Below are positions 4,990 to 14,086 of a DNA stretch of 64,000 nt, piece after piece (the stretch's first letter is position 1; each line of letters begins with the position of its first letter). Below the pieces are notes generated by a model. It was not told the DNA's origin, ran no database searches, and was given only the letters and a program-made list of their open reading frames with translations. The translations under genes were made by a program, and so were the position numbers. The DNA is from Nocardioides alkalitolerans (lineage in GTDB: Bacteria; Actinomycetota; Actinomycetes; Propionibacteriales; Nocardioidaceae). Where the stretch lies: the NCBI GenBank assembly GCA_038184435.1, contig CP116227.1, forward strand, positions 3,749,501 through 3,813,500, in the 5' to 3' direction.

Positions 4990-7830
4990 TCACCCCGTGT
5001 TCCGCAGCCCCGCCGCGATGCCGTTGATGGTGAGCAGCAGGGCGCGCTGCACCTGCGGGTCGGGCTCCGCGCCCTCCGGCGTCTCCCGCACCCGGCGCAG
5101 CAGGGCGACCTGCAGCGCGTGGAGCGGCGTCAGGTAGGAGTCGCGCAGCGCCAGCGTGCGCCGCAGCACCGGCGAGTGCTCCAGCAGCGCCGACTGCCCG
5201 GTCACCTCGAGCACGTTCGCGACCGTGCGCGCGTGCTCCTCCCGCACCTGCTCGAACAGCCCGTGGTGCTCGGCGGGCACGAGCGCCGCGACGTACTCCG
5301 CCGCGATGTCGAGGTCTGTCTTCGCCAGGGTCATCTGCACGTTGGAGAGGAAGGTGCGGAAGAAGGCCCACGAGCCGTACATCTCCCGCAGCGTGTCCCG
5401 GCGACCGGCGTCGAGCGCCGCCTGCAGGCCCGACCCGACGCCGAACCAGCCCGGCAGGATCATCCGTGTCTGCGTCCAGCCGAACACCCACGGGATCGCG
5501 CGCAGGTCGTCGAGCCCGCCCGCGCCGCCGGGGCGCTTGGCCGGGCGCGAGCCGATGTTCATGCGGCCCAGCTCGTCGACGGGGGTCGCGGCGACGAAGA
5601 AGGGCACGAGGCCCGGGTCGCGCACGAGGCCGCGGTAGGTCGTCTGCCCGCCCGCGGCGACGACGTCCATCGTGTCGTTCCACGACGCCAGCAGGTCGGC
5701 GGGGAGCTGCGAGTGCCGGTGCAGCAGGGTGGCCTCGACGACGGCGGCCAGCGCTCCCTCGAGGTTGCGGCGGCCGAGGCCCGGGAGGGCGTACTTGTCC
5801 GAGATGACCTCCCCCTGCTCCGTCACCTTGATCGCCCCGGTGAGCGACCCGTAGGGCTGGCTCATGATCGCCTCGGCCGTCGGCCCGCCGCCGCGGCCCA
5901 CCGAGCCGCCGCGGCCGTGGAACAGCCGCAGGGTCACCCCGTGCCGCGCCGCCACGTCGCGCAGCGCCCGCTGCGCCCGGTGGATCTGCCACTGCGACGC
6001 CGCGATGCCCGCGTCCTTCGACGAGTCCGAGTAGCCCAGCATGATCTCTTGCACGTCGCCGCGGGCGGCGACGAGACGCCGGTACGACGGCTCCTCCAGC
6101 AGCGCCTCCAGCAGCGGTCCCGCGTTCTCGAGCTCGGCGACCGTCTCGAAGAGGGGCGCGAAGCCGATCCGGGCGCGGGCGGGACGGTCGGCGGAGCCCA
6201 GGTCGACGAGACCGACCTCGCGCGCGAGCACGACCACGGCCCACAGGTCGTCCACGTCGTGGGTCATCGACACGATGTAGGTCTCGACGACCCCGTCGCC
6301 GTAGGTGTCGAGCGCCGTGCGGATCGTGCGCACCAGGTCGAGGGAGGCCGTCGCCGCCTCGCCCAGGTCGCTCGCCCCGGCGCCCGTCAACGGCCGCGAC
6401 GAGGCGAGCTCCCGGGCGAGCAGAGCGATGCGCTCGGGGCGCTCCAGCTCGTCGTACGGCGTCGTGAGCTCGCCCGTGCGGGCGTAGAGCTCGGCCAGGG
6501 CGGCGTGCGCCTTGGCCGAGTGCTCCCGCACGTCCATCGTGGCCAGCCCGGCGCCGAAGGTGACGGCGGTGCGGATGAGCCGCAGGATCGCGCCGTCGCC
6601 GGTGAGGGTGTCGCCGGCGGCGAGCATCGAGTCGCGCACGAGGCACAGGTCGGCGACGAGCTCGTCCACCGACAGGTAGTCGCGGCCCGGCTCGTGCGGC
6701 GTGCCGGCGCGCAGCCGGTCGCGGGTGCGCTGCAGGCGCACCTTCACGAAGGTCAGCTTCACGCGGTAGGGCTCCTCCGCGTTGAGCCGCCGCACCGTGC
6801 TCCACGTGACCGGCAGCGCGGCCGCGTCGCGCTCGAGGCTCTCGGCGAGGGCCGCGGACGGGGTCACCACCCGCGTCGAGGCGGTCATCTCGGTGAGCAC
6901 CTCGTCAACGGCCTCGACGAGCTCCGCGAGCCCCGCCGCGTGCTGCAGGGCCAGGATCTCGAGGGTCACCGCCGGCGTCACGTTGGGGTTGCCGTCGCGG
7001 TCGCCGCCCGCCCACGTGCCGAACCGCAGCGGCCGCGCCGTCGCCGGCAGCGCCACGTCGAGCGCCGCCAGGGCGCGGTCGAGCTCGCCCAGCAGCTCGG
7101 GCACGACCTCGGCGGCGATGGAGCGCAGGTAGTAGACCGCCGTGCGCGCCTCGTCGCCGGGCTCGGGACGCACCACCCGCAGCTCGTCGGTCTGCCACAG
7201 CAGGTCCACCAGCTCCGCGAGCCGGCGCTCGTCGGCGGCCCGACGCGCCGCAGGACGACCCGGCTGCTCCGCCGTCGTCACGACCTCGGCGACCTTGCGG
7301 AGCAGGCGCAGGACGGTGCGGCGGGAGGCCTCCGTCGGGTGGGCCGTGAAGACGGGGCGGTACTCGACCCGGCCCAGCAGGTCCACCAGCTCGTCCCGCG
7401 TGAGGCTGCCGTCCGCCAGCGCCTCGCCCACCCGGCCCAGCGTCGCCGTGAACGGACCCTCCTCGCCCGCGTCGAGCTCGCGCAGGCGGTGCAGCTGCTC
7501 GGTCGTGTTGACGAGCTGGAAGTACGCCGTGAACGCGCGCGCGAGCACGACCGCCGTCGCCGGGTCGACGTCGGCGAGCAGCGCGTGGAGCTCGGCGTCG
7601 GACGGCTGCCGGGCCAGGCGCCGTACCTTCTCGACGAGCGCGAGCAGGTCGGGGCCCTCGTGGCGGGTCAGCGACTCGCCCAGCAACGTCGTCAGCTGGC
7701 GCACCGAGGCGCGCAGCGCCGCGTGCTGCGGCTCGGAGCCGACGCCGCCGGCGAAGAGGGCGGCGTCGGGCTCGCGGCGGTCGGCCTCGAGGAGGTCGTC
7801 GACGGAGGCCGGCGTCTTGTCGGTCGTCAT
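4990..7830 (-). CDS. ppc: Phosphoenolpyruvate carboxylase
   Basis: A 946-residue cytosolic enzyme that carboxylates PEP with bicarbonate to oxaloacetate, refilling the TCA cycle. The catalytic His motif FTAHPTEASRR is at residues 161-170, the glycine-rich loop FHGRGGSVGRGGGPT lies about two thirds along, and the conserved C-terminal NTG is the last triplet. The length is typical of bacterial PEPC. It reads away from the TadG-like gene and shares its 160-bp upstream region. PEP carboxykinase, which runs the opposite way at this node, is encoded 2 kb further on, so the two anaplerotic enzymes are neighbours but not an operon. Confidence 0.97.
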   Translation of the reverse strand: MTTDKTPASVDDLLEADRREPDAALFAGGVGSEPQHAALRASVRQLTTLLGESLTRHEGPDLLALVEKVRRLARQPSDAELHALLADVDPATAVVLARAFTAYFQLVNTTEQLHRLRELDAGEEGPFTATLGRVGEALADGSLTRDELVDLLGRVEYRPVFTAHPTEASRRTVLRLLRKVAEVVTTAEQPGRPAARRAADERRLAELVDLLWQTDELRVVRPEPGDEARTAVYYLRSIAAEVVPELLGELDRALAALDVALPATARPLRFGTWAGGDRDGNPNVTPAVTLEILALQHAAGLAELVEAVDEVLTEMTASTRVVTPSAALAESLERDAAALPVTWSTVRRLNAEEPYRVKLTFVKVRLQRTRDRLRAGTPHEPGRDYLSVDELVADLCLVRDSMLAAGDTLTGDGAILRLIRTAVTFGAGLATMDVREHSAKAHAALAELYARTGELTTPYDELERPERIALLARELASSRPLTGAGASDLGEAATASLDLVRTIRTALDTYGDGVVETYIVSMTHDVDDLWAVVVLAREVGLVDLGSADRPARARIGFAPLFETVAELENAGPLLEALLEEPSYRRLVAARGDVQEIMLGYSDSSKDAGIAASQWQIHRAQRALRDVAARHGVTLRLFHGRGGSVGRGGGPTAEAIMSQPYGSLTGAIKVTEQGEVISDKYALPGLGRRNLEGALAAVVEATLLHRHSQLPADLLASWNDTMDVVAAGGQTTYRGLVRDPGLVPFFVAATPVDELGRMNIGSRPAKRPGGAGGLDDLRAIPWVFGWTQTRMILPGWFGVGSGLQAALDAGRRDTLREMYGSWAFFRTFLSNVQMTLAKTDLDIAAEYVAALVPAEHHGLFEQVREEHARTVANVLEVTGQSALLEHSPVLRRTLALRDSYLTPLHALQVALLRRVRETPEGAEPDPQVQRALLLTINGIAAGLRNTG

Positions 7831-7994
7831 GCGCCCCAGTCTGTCGGGTGGTTGTTACGGGCCCGTGCCGGGCTCGCGGAGCGGACGACGCCGGTTCTGC
7901 TCAACCGAGGGCGCGCTTCGCCGATGGGTCCTCGTCGCGACCCGGCTCGGCGGTTCCCCCGTCGCCGACCACGGGTCGTGGAAGGGACCCTCGG

Positions 7995-9767
7995 ATGCAC
8001 CACCACCCCCGGCAGTGCCGCCGGAACAGCCGCCGGAACAGCCGCCGCGACCAGCGCGGCAGCGTCGCGGTCTTCGTCGCCGTCATGATCGCGGTCGTCG
8101 TCGCCGCGGCGGCCTTCGTCACCGACCTCGGGCTGCAGCGCGTGCTGCGCTCCGACCTGCAGGCCGTCGCCGACGTGGTCGCGCTCGACCTCGCCCGCAA
8201 CCTCGACGGTCGCCCGGCCTCCCAGCTCGGCGCCGTCCTGGACACCGCCCGGGACCAGTCCGTGGCCCGCAACGACGACGCCGTCGGCGACGGGACCCGC
8301 GTGACGTGGGAGGTGGGCGAGGTGACGCTCCAGGGGCAGTTCCGGGCGTTCACCGCCGCGGACGCCGGGAAGAGCCCGACCGCCGTGCGGGCGACCGCCC
8401 GGTCGCAGGTGCGGTACCCGATCACCGGGGGCGACGGCCCCGCGACCCGGTCGGCGGTCGCGGGTGCGACGTCGTCGGCCTGCTACCGGGTGGGCTCCTA
8501 CGCGGCGATGGTGCGGTCGGGGAACTCGTTGCTGCTCAACCCCGTGCTGCGCCGGATCGGGCAGAGCAACGCCACGCTGTCGGCCGCCGACTACACGGGG
8601 CTCGCCGGCGTCGCCGTGTCCCTCGACAAGCTCGCCGCCAACCTCGGCCTCGGCTCGGTCAACGAGCTCGCGACGGCGACCGTGAAGGCCCGCGACTACT
8701 ACCTGGCCGTCGTCAACGCGCTGCCGGCGGGCGCGAGCGGCACCCAGGTCACGATCCTCAACCAGCTGCGGTCGTGGACGCTCGCCCAGAACGCCGACCT
8801 GCAGCTCGGGCGGATCATCGGGGTGTCGTCGGGTTCCGGCGCGGTCGTGGGCGCGTCGTACGACCTGCTCGACCTGGTCGCGGGGTCCATGTACCTCGTC
8901 AACGGCGAGAACCTCATGAACGTCTACATCGGGAGCCTGGCCACCGGCGTCACCAACACCGGCCTGGCGATCCGGCTGATCCAGGGCGCGCGGCAGTACT
9001 GCGGGCGACCGGGCGAGACCCAGACCACGGCTCGCGCGACCGACACCCAGCAGCTCGGGGTGCACGTCGACACGTCGCTCAACCCGGTCGTCACGTCGAT
9101 CGTCGTGCCGGGCATCCCCGGGATCCTGGCCTCGCCGGCGTCGCTGACGGTCAACCAGCCCAACTACGTCAGCCTCGACGTGGGCGTCGCCCCCACGGTC
9201 TCGACCCTCACCGAGCTGCGCTGCGGGAGCCCGAAGAAGGCGACCTTCACGGTGGAGAACGGGCTCGTCAAGGTCACGCTGCGCACCAACATCCGCACCG
9301 TCCTGCAGACCCAGCTCAAGCTGCTCGCGCTGCCGTCGCTGACCGAGACGCGGGTCGAGGTGAACGCGACGGTCGACATCAAGGTGACCATCGGGTCGTC
9401 GAGCCGCAACGGCTTCACCGTCGAGGTGCCGCCGCAGAGCTTCGACACGGCGTACCCCACCGGCTCCGGCGGCGTCACCATCGACTCCGCCGCCGTCGTG
9501 GGCACGGCGTCGATCACCGCCCACAAGTACGTCGCGGGTCTCAACGTCGGCGGGGTCACGCTCACGACCAGCGAGAAGAACGCCCTCGCCCAGTCGGCCG
9601 CCGACGGGTCGGCCCGCGCCTACTTCGACCCGGCCCGGTCCACGAGCATCCTCAGCGGGATCGTCACGCCGATCCTCGGCCTCGCCGGCGCGGAGATCGC
9701 GGGGTCGCGCCTCTCGCTCAACAGCACCCCCGCCCTGCAGTGCGGTACGCCGCGACTGCAGGGCTGA
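7995..9767 (+). CDS. TadG-like pilus/envelope protein (TadE/TadG N-terminus)
   Basis: A 590-residue protein starting at ATG 7995 behind GAAGGGACC. The N-terminus is a basic stretch (MHHHPRQCRRNSRRNSRR), then DQRGSVAVF and a single hydrophobic helix VAVMIAVVVAAAAFVTDLG, then RSDLQAVADVVALDLA. This is the usual start of TadG-related proteins, which are inner-membrane anchored and act with Tad/Flp pilus machinery. The rest is an extracytoplasmic domain rich in Ser/Thr/Val with a few Cys and no motif I recognise. No other tad gene is in the window, so it may serve an envelope role unconnected to pili. Confidence 0.72.
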   Translation: MHHHPRQCRRNSRRNSRRDQRGSVAVFVAVMIAVVVAAAAFVTDLGLQRVLRSDLQAVADVVALDLARNLDGRPASQLGAVLDTARDQSVARNDDAVGDGTRVTWEVGEVTLQGQFRAFTAADAGKSPTAVRATARSQVRYPITGGDGPATRSAVAGATSSACYRVGSYAAMVRSGNSLLLNPVLRRIGQSNATLSAADYTGLAGVAVSLDKLAANLGLGSVNELATATVKARDYYLAVVNALPAGASGTQVTILNQLRSWTLAQNADLQLGRIIGVSSGSGAVVGASYDLLDLVAGSMYLVNGENLMNVYIGSLATGVTNTGLAIRLIQGARQYCGRPGETQTTARATDTQQLGVHVDTSLNPVVTSIVVPGIPGILASPASLTVNQPNYVSLDVGVAPTVSTLTELRCGSPKKATFTVENGLVKVTLRTNIRTVLQTQLKLLALPSLTETRVEVNATVDIKVTIGSSSRNGFTVEVPPQSFDTAYPTGSGGVTIDSAAVVGTASITAHKYVAGLNVGGVTLTTSEKNALAQSAADGSARAYFDPARSTSILSGIVTPILGLAGAEIAGSRLSLNSTPALQCGTPRLQG

Positions 9768-9804
9768 GGGTGCTGCCGGGTGCTTCTCGGTCGGGTGCCG
9801 GGGC

Positions 9805-11640
9805 TCAGGCCTCGTCGAGGGCGGCGGCCACGCGGCGGTGCGCCTCCCAGATCTCCTCGGGAAGACCCTCGAACAGCTCGAGGTGCGCCTGGCGGAAGCC
9901 CATCTCCTGGCGCCAACGCTCCACGTCGATGTCGAGGAGCCGCTCGAGGTCGGCTTCGGGGAGGTCGAGGCCGGTCAGGTCGAGCTCCTCGCGCGTGGGG
10001 AGGATGCCGACCGGCGTGGGCCGTCCCTCGACCTCGCCCTTGCGGAGCTGGATCAGCCACAGGAGCGCCCGCAGGTTCTCGCGGTAGCCGGGCCACAGGA
10101 AGTGGCCGTCCTCGGCGTCGCGCTGGAACCAGTTGACGTGGGCGAAGATCGGCGGCTTCGAGGCCGCGCCCACGATCTTCAGCCAGTGCGCCGCGTAGTC
10201 GGCCTCGGCGTAGGACATGAACGGGCGCATCGACATGGGGTCGTAGCGCAGCTGCCCCTCGACGCCCTCGGCGGCGAAGGTGGCCTCCGCGCCCAGCGTC
10301 AGGCCGTCGTAGACGCCCTCGGCCACGTCGTGGAAGGCGCGCACGAGCGGCTCGCGGTCGCGGGTGCGGCCGCCGAAGATGATCGCGTCGACAGGCACGC
10401 CGGCCGGGTCGTCGTAGTCCGGCGCCACGTTGGGGACCTGGCTCAGCGCGGTGGTGAAGCGGCTGTTCGGGTGGGCCCACGGGGCGTCCTTCTCGGACTC
10501 CGAGCGGTCGGCGATCTTGTCGCCCTTCCAGTCCTCCCAGCCCGTGACGTCGGCCGGCGGCTGGGGCGTCTTGCCCTCCCACCAGACCTCCTGCGTGTCC
10601 GGGTTGTAGGCGACGTTGGTGAAGATCGCGCCCGAGCCCTCGTCGACCGAGTGCAGCGCGGTCGGGTTGGTCAGCTCGTTGGTGTCCTTCGCGACGCCGA
10701 AGACGCCCCCCTCGGGGTTGAACGCGTAGAGACGGCCGTCCTCGCCGGGCCAGATCCAGGCGATGTCGTCGCCGTAGAACTCGACGTGGTAGCGGTCGCC
10801 CAGCGCCTCGGGGGCCAGCGTCATGGCCAGGTTGGTCTTGCCCGACGCGCTCGGGAAGCCGCCGACGACGTGGTGCTTCTCGCCGGTCTGCTTGTCCGTG
10901 ATGCCCAGCAGCAGGAACTGCTCGGAGAGGAACTCGCCCGAGGCGAAGCCGTCGAACGCGGCCTGGCGGAGACCGTGCGCGATCTTGCCGAGGAGCGCGT
11001 TGCCGCCGTAGGACGAGCCGTAGTGCAGGATCGTCCGCTCGTCGGCGATCGTGACGAAGTAGCGCTGGTCGTCCGGGGTGCCCTGGCCGAGGTTGGGCAG
11101 GTCGCCGGCGACGTGCACGGCGCGCACGAAGCTGTCGGGCTCGGCGAGGTCGTTGATGTAGGAGACGCCCACGCGGGCCATCCGGATCATGTGGAGCACG
11201 ACCGTGCGGGTGTCGGTGAGCTCGACGCCCGCGGCGTACTTCTCCAGGGGGGAGCCCTGGGGCGCCATGAGGTAGGGGACGACGTACATCGTCTTGCCCT
11301 CGAGCTGGCCGCGCATCTTCGACGTCAGCAGCTCGCGCATCTCGGCGGCGGGACGCCAGTTGTTGTACTCGCCCTTGTGGCGCTCGTCGTTGGTCGCGAC
11401 GATCGTCCGCTCCTCGGAGCGGGCGGTGTCCTTGTGGTAGCTGCGCGAATAGTACCGGCCCTCGCCGGCGGGCAGCAGCTCGCCGGCCTCCAGCGCCTCC
11501 GCGACGAGACGGGCGTCGTCCGCGGCGTCCACCACCTCGATGCGGGCCGCGCCGGTCACCTCCGCCCAGTGCGCGACGTACTCCCGCACGTGCGGGTTCA
11601 GCAGGCCGGCCTCGTCGAGGGCGGTGTCCACGAATCCCAT
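9805..11640 (-). CDS. pckG: Phosphoenolpyruvate carboxykinase (GTP)
   Basis: This gene encodes 611 residues from the ATG at 11640, chosen because GGGGAG lies just upstream and the protein then begins MGFVDTALDEAGLLNPHV like other bacterial GTP-PEPCKs; the frame runs open further upstream but that part looks non-coding. The enzyme interconverts oxaloacetate + GTP and PEP + CO2 + GDP. It shows the P-loop-like kinase motif GGFPSASGKTNLAM, GDDIAW for metal binding, and PNSRFT. It converges on the TadG-like gene with a 37-bp gap. Two GGTACTG repeats 20 bp apart lie about 90 bp upstream. Confidence 0.96.
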   Translation of the reverse strand: MGFVDTALDEAGLLNPHVREYVAHWAEVTGAARIEVVDAADDARLVAEALEAGELLPAGEGRYYSRSYHKDTARSEERTIVATNDERHKGEYNNWRPAAEMRELLTSKMRGQLEGKTMYVVPYLMAPQGSPLEKYAAGVELTDTRTVVLHMIRMARVGVSYINDLAEPDSFVRAVHVAGDLPNLGQGTPDDQRYFVTIADERTILHYGSSYGGNALLGKIAHGLRQAAFDGFASGEFLSEQFLLLGITDKQTGEKHHVVGGFPSASGKTNLAMTLAPEALGDRYHVEFYGDDIAWIWPGEDGRLYAFNPEGGVFGVAKDTNELTNPTALHSVDEGSGAIFTNVAYNPDTQEVWWEGKTPQPPADVTGWEDWKGDKIADRSESEKDAPWAHPNSRFTTALSQVPNVAPDYDDPAGVPVDAIIFGGRTRDREPLVRAFHDVAEGVYDGLTLGAEATFAAEGVEGQLRYDPMSMRPFMSYAEADYAAHWLKIVGAASKPPIFAHVNWFQRDAEDGHFLWPGYRENLRALLWLIQLRKGEVEGRPTPVGILPTREELDLTGLDLPEADLERLLDIDVERWRQEMGFRQAHLELFEGLPEEIWEAHRRVAAALDEA

Positions 11641-11726
11641 ATCTCCCCGGATCCCTTCGTCGGTGGCACCCCGGGGGGTGCGCACGGCGTCAACTGGCGT
11701 CGATGCTCGCACACCCCACGCGTAGC

Positions 11727-11753
11727 GGTACTGCGGCCCCATATTTGGTACTG
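11727..11753. promoter_or_regulatory. Direct repeat GGTACTG x2 in pckG/yitT intergenic region
   Basis: GGTACTG occurs at 11727-11733 and 11747-11753, start to start 20 bp, i.e. two helical turns. The intervening CCATATTTG is the only AT-rich patch in the 170-bp divergent spacer, so this is probably promoter DNA with a regulator site. The regulator is unknown. Confidence 0.35.
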
Positions 11754-11812
11754 AGTGCCGCACTGGGTCCCACGCGGTCGGGAGTGTCTCCCGCCGTCGC
11801 TAGGGTGCGGCC

Positions 11813-12424
11813 GTGAGCACCGCGCCCGACACCGTGCCCCACTCGTTCGCGGAGAACGTGCTGGGCGTGCTCACCGGCACCTTCGTGGTCTCCCTGGGGC
11901 TGCTCTTCCTGACGACCAGCGGCGCCGTCACCGGCGGCACCGCCGGTCTCGCGCTGCTGCTGACGTACGCCGCGGGCGTGCCCTTCGGTGTCGTCTTCGT
12001 GCTCGTCAACCTGCCCTTCTTCGCCCTTGCCGTCGTGAAGAAGGGCGTGGCGTTCACCGCCCGCAGCCTCGCCTGCGTCGTGCTGGTCAGCGGCTTCTCC
12101 GAGCTCCACCACCGCCTGGTCGACCTCGCGGGGCTCGACGCCGTGTACGCCGTCGTCGCGGGCAACCTGCTCGTCGGCATCGGTCTGCTCATCGTCTTCC
12201 GCCACGGTGCCAGCCTCGGCGGCTTCAACGTGCTCGCCCTCCTCGCGCAGGAGCGGCTCGGGTGGCGGGCCGGCTACGTGCAGATGGGGCTCGACGTCTG
12301 CGTCGTGCTCGCCGCGCTGGCCGTCGTCGAACCCGTCGACGTGCTGATCTCGGCCCTCGGCGCGGCCCTGCTCAACCTCGTGCTCGCGCTCAACCACCGG
12401 CCGGGGCGCTACCTCGGCGCCTGA
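11813..12424 (+). CDS. YitT-family membrane protein
   Basis: A 203-residue polytopic protein from the GTG at 11813. Five to six hydrophobic helices are evident, with the YitT hallmarks TSGAVTGGTAGLALLLTY near residue 37, GVPFGVVFVLVNLPFF near 60 and GASLGGFNVLA near 131. YitT proteins are widespread inner-membrane proteins of undefined transport role; some annotations suggest cation or nucleotide-related export, but no substrate can be read here. It is divergent from pckG and convergent with the thermonuclease gene. I am confident of the family and ignorant of the function. Confidence 0.82.
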   Translation: MSTAPDTVPHSFAENVLGVLTGTFVVSLGLLFLTTSGAVTGGTAGLALLLTYAAGVPFGVVFVLVNLPFFALAVVKKGVAFTARSLACVVLVSGFSELHHRLVDLAGLDAVYAVVAGNLLVGIGLLIVFRHGASLGGFNVLALLAQERLGWRAGYVQMGLDVCVVLAALAVVEPVDVLISALGAALLNLVLALNHRPGRYLGA

Positions 12425-12440
12425 CGGCTCCTCGCGCCGG

Positions 12441-12986
12441 TCAGCAGGCTCCCCACGCGCCACGGCCCTCGGCCTCGGCGCGGTCCTCCGCCGAGGCGTA
12501 CCGCCCCAGGCGCTCGAAGTCGTCGCGGAACACGTACGTCGCGACCCAGCCCGACGCGATGAGCCGCTCCCCGACGTCGGTGCCGTCGGGGGCCTCGACG
12601 TAGCGCAGCAGCCGGTCGTAGCGGTCCACGTCGTCCTGGGTCGGGTCGCCCACCAGGGTCACCGTGGTGCCCACCGGCAGCAGGTCGACGAGGACGTCGG
12701 TGGCCTCGGGGCCGCCGCACTCGGGGGTGTCGCGCACCTCGGGCGCGTCGAGGCCGAGCAGCCGCACGCGTCGCTCCTCCGCGGAGCCGTCGGGCACCAC
12801 GCGGATCGTGTCGCCGTCGACGACGGCGGTCACGGTGGCGGCGCTGGACGTGCCGCTCCCGGGGTCGGTGTCAGGACTGCCTCCCGAGCCGCCGTCGGGA
12901 CCGTCCTCCGCCCGGTTGCCCGTGAACCAGATCGCGGCCACCACCAGCAGCGTCAGCAGGACCCCCACCATGCGTGTGCGCACCAC
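12441..12986 (-). CDS. Thermonuclease (SNase) family protein, membrane-anchored or secreted
   Basis: A 181-residue protein with an N-terminal hydrophobic segment (MVGVLLTLLVVAAIWF) and an acidic/Gly-Ser linker, then a staphylococcal nuclease-like OB domain. Visible catalytic elements are VDGDTIRV, RVRLLGLDAPEV (Arg and metal-binding Asp), the Glu in GPEATDVL, and the second Arg in RYDRLLRYV. It should cleave phosphodiester bonds of nucleic acid outside the membrane in a Ca2+-dependent way. An unusual Cys pair (PECGGPE and the terminal GAC) could form a disulfide. It stands alone between convergent and same-strand genes. Confidence 0.88.
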   Translation of the reverse strand: MVRTRMVGVLLTLLVVAAIWFTGNRAEDGPDGGSGGSPDTDPGSGTSSAATVTAVVDGDTIRVVPDGSAEERRVRLLGLDAPEVRDTPECGGPEATDVLVDLLPVGTTVTLVGDPTQDDVDRYDRLLRYVEAPDGTDVGERLIASGWVATYVFRDDFERLGRYASAEDRAEAEGRGAWGAC

Positions 12987-13070
12987 GCACCCCCTCTCAC
13001 GACCGTCGGCGGCGATCCTAGGGATCGCCGCCGACGGTTCTCGGGAGGTGCGGGGTGCCGCGGGCGTCGC

Positions 13071-13730
13071 TCAGACGCGACCGAAGGTGACGCTGGTCGT
13101 CCAGATCTTCTCCAGCTTGACGCGCTCGCCGGTGCCGGGGGCGTGCCAGACGTAGCCGTCGCCCGCGTAGATCGCCACGTGGTAGACGCGGCCGCCGCTG
13201 TAGAAGAAGACGAGGTCGCCGACGCGGGCCGACTTCGTGCTGATCCGGCCGACCGACTCGGCCATCTGGCGCGACGTGCGGGGGAGGGTCTTGCCGACCT
13301 TCTTGTAGACGTAGCCCACGTAGCCCGAGCAGTCGAAGCCCGTGCTGGGGCTGGTGCCGCCGTAGCGGTACTTGACGCCCTTGAGGGCGCGGGCCGCCTT
13401 GAGCACCTCGTAGTTGCGGATCTCGATCTGACGCTCGTACTCGGCCCGCTGGGTCGAGGACCAGTGCGCGGGGTAGGCCTCGGCCGGCTGGGCCGTGCCC
13501 ACGCTGAGCGCCGCGGTGGAGGCGACGGCCGCGAGGGCCAGACCGCCGGCGGTCGCGGCCCGGCGGAGGGTGGAGGTGCGGCCGGAGGTGCGGGCCGTCG
13601 TGGGGCCGGTGGCGCGCGCGGTCATGCGGGCGCGGCCGTGGGCGCGGTGGCGGGGGGCTCCGGAGGGGGTGCCGGAGAGGTCGTGCTCGGGGGTGCCCGG
13701 ACGTGCGGGCACGCTGACATCAGCATGCAT
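13071..13730 (-). CDS. Secreted NlpC/P60 peptidoglycan endopeptidase
   Basis: Encodes 219 residues. A long basic N-region precedes a signal peptide core (GGLALAAVASTAALSVGTAQPAEA), probably cleaved after PAEA. The C-terminal NlpC/P60 domain has catalytic Cys in TGFDCSGYVGYVY and His in VYHVAIYAGDGYVWHAP, and hydrolyses D-Glu-mDAP-type bonds in the stem peptide. ATG 13730 has AAGGA 9 nt upstream and directly follows a c-di-AMP riboswitch aptamer; ATG 13625 would give a more usual signal peptide but has no ribosome site. Riboswitch control ties wall hydrolysis to c-di-AMP, as known for actinobacterial rpf and nlpC genes. Confidence 0.9.
   Translation of the reverse strand: MHADVSVPARPGTPEHDLSGTPSGAPRHRAHGRARMTARATGPTTARTSGRTSTLRRAATAGGLALAAVASTAALSVGTAQPAEAYPAHWSSTQRAEYERQIEIRNYEVLKAARALKGVKYRYGGTSPSTGFDCSGYVGYVYKKVGKTLPRTSRQMAESVGRISTKSARVGDLVFFYSGGRVYHVAIYAGDGYVWHAPGTGERVKLEKIWTTSVTFGRV
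13693..13712 (-). terminator. Hairpin in the NlpC/P60 leader or early coding region
   Basis: GTGCCCG/CGGGCAC with a 6-nt loop, 40 nt downstream of the riboswitch. If translation starts at 13625 this is in the leader and could be the riboswitch's terminator; if it starts at 13730 it is inside the reading frame. Confidence 0.35.
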
Positions 13731-13749
13731 GGAGGGGATTCCTTGCGGC

Positions 13750-13945
13750 GACGCCTACGAAAGATGACCTGTCGGGTTCGGGCTGCCGTTGCCCGGGTCG
13801 GCCGCCTCGCGGCGGGCGGACCTTCACCCCAAGCCGTTCCACCGGGGGCGGTGGAGCGGCGTACTGCCTGGGTCTCCCGTGCTCACCACTCGCGCGTGCG
13901 CGATCTGGTTCTCCCCAAGCCGTGGTGAGCCTCGGCGCAGCCTGG
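13750..13945 (-). ncRNA. c-di-AMP (ydaO/yuaA) riboswitch
   Basis: Read on the minus strand, the leader shows the two pseudo-symmetric purine-rich loops (GCTTGGGGAGAACC and GCTTGGGGTGAAGGTCC) and the very conserved 3' core GGGCAACGGCAGCCCGAACC, then CGACAGGTCATC and CGTAGGCGT. This matches the actinobacterial ydaO class, which senses cyclic di-AMP and usually turns wall-hydrolase genes off. The 5' boundary is estimated. The 3' end of the aptamer abuts AAGGA and ATG 13730, so translational control is possible besides termination. Confidence 0.9.
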
Positions 13946-14086
13946 GCGGCCCCGTCGACCACGACGAGGACTTTCGGCCGTCAACACTGCGGGCTCGTCC
14001 GCCGCGTTGGCAAGAGGTTGAACTGTCATTTATGTCACGCGTGTTAACGCTCAGGTGGGCGGCGGTGACGCCGAGGAGAACTACCT
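13946..14086. promoter_or_regulatory. Divergent promoter region between NlpC/P60 and mftF
   Basis: A 140-bp spacer with no gene. Its middle (about 14018-14050) is strikingly AT-rich for this genome, with TTGAACTGTCATTTATGTCA and GTTAAC, so promoters for both the riboswitch transcript (leftward) and mftF (rightward) are probably here. TGTCA is repeated 9 bp apart. GAGGAGAA at 14073 is the mftF ribosome site. Confidence 0.4.

Noticed and set aside
5119..8088. 989-codon open frame antisense to PEP carboxylase
   Set aside because: It is a by-product of strong GC bias at third codon positions; the translated product is low-complexity Arg/Gly/Asp text with no domain, while the opposite strand is a perfect PEPC.
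9805..11763. Longer pckG start at 11763
   Set aside because: The extra 41 residues match no PEPCK N-terminus and cover the AT-rich promoter patch; ATG 11640 has a ribosome site and the expected first residues.
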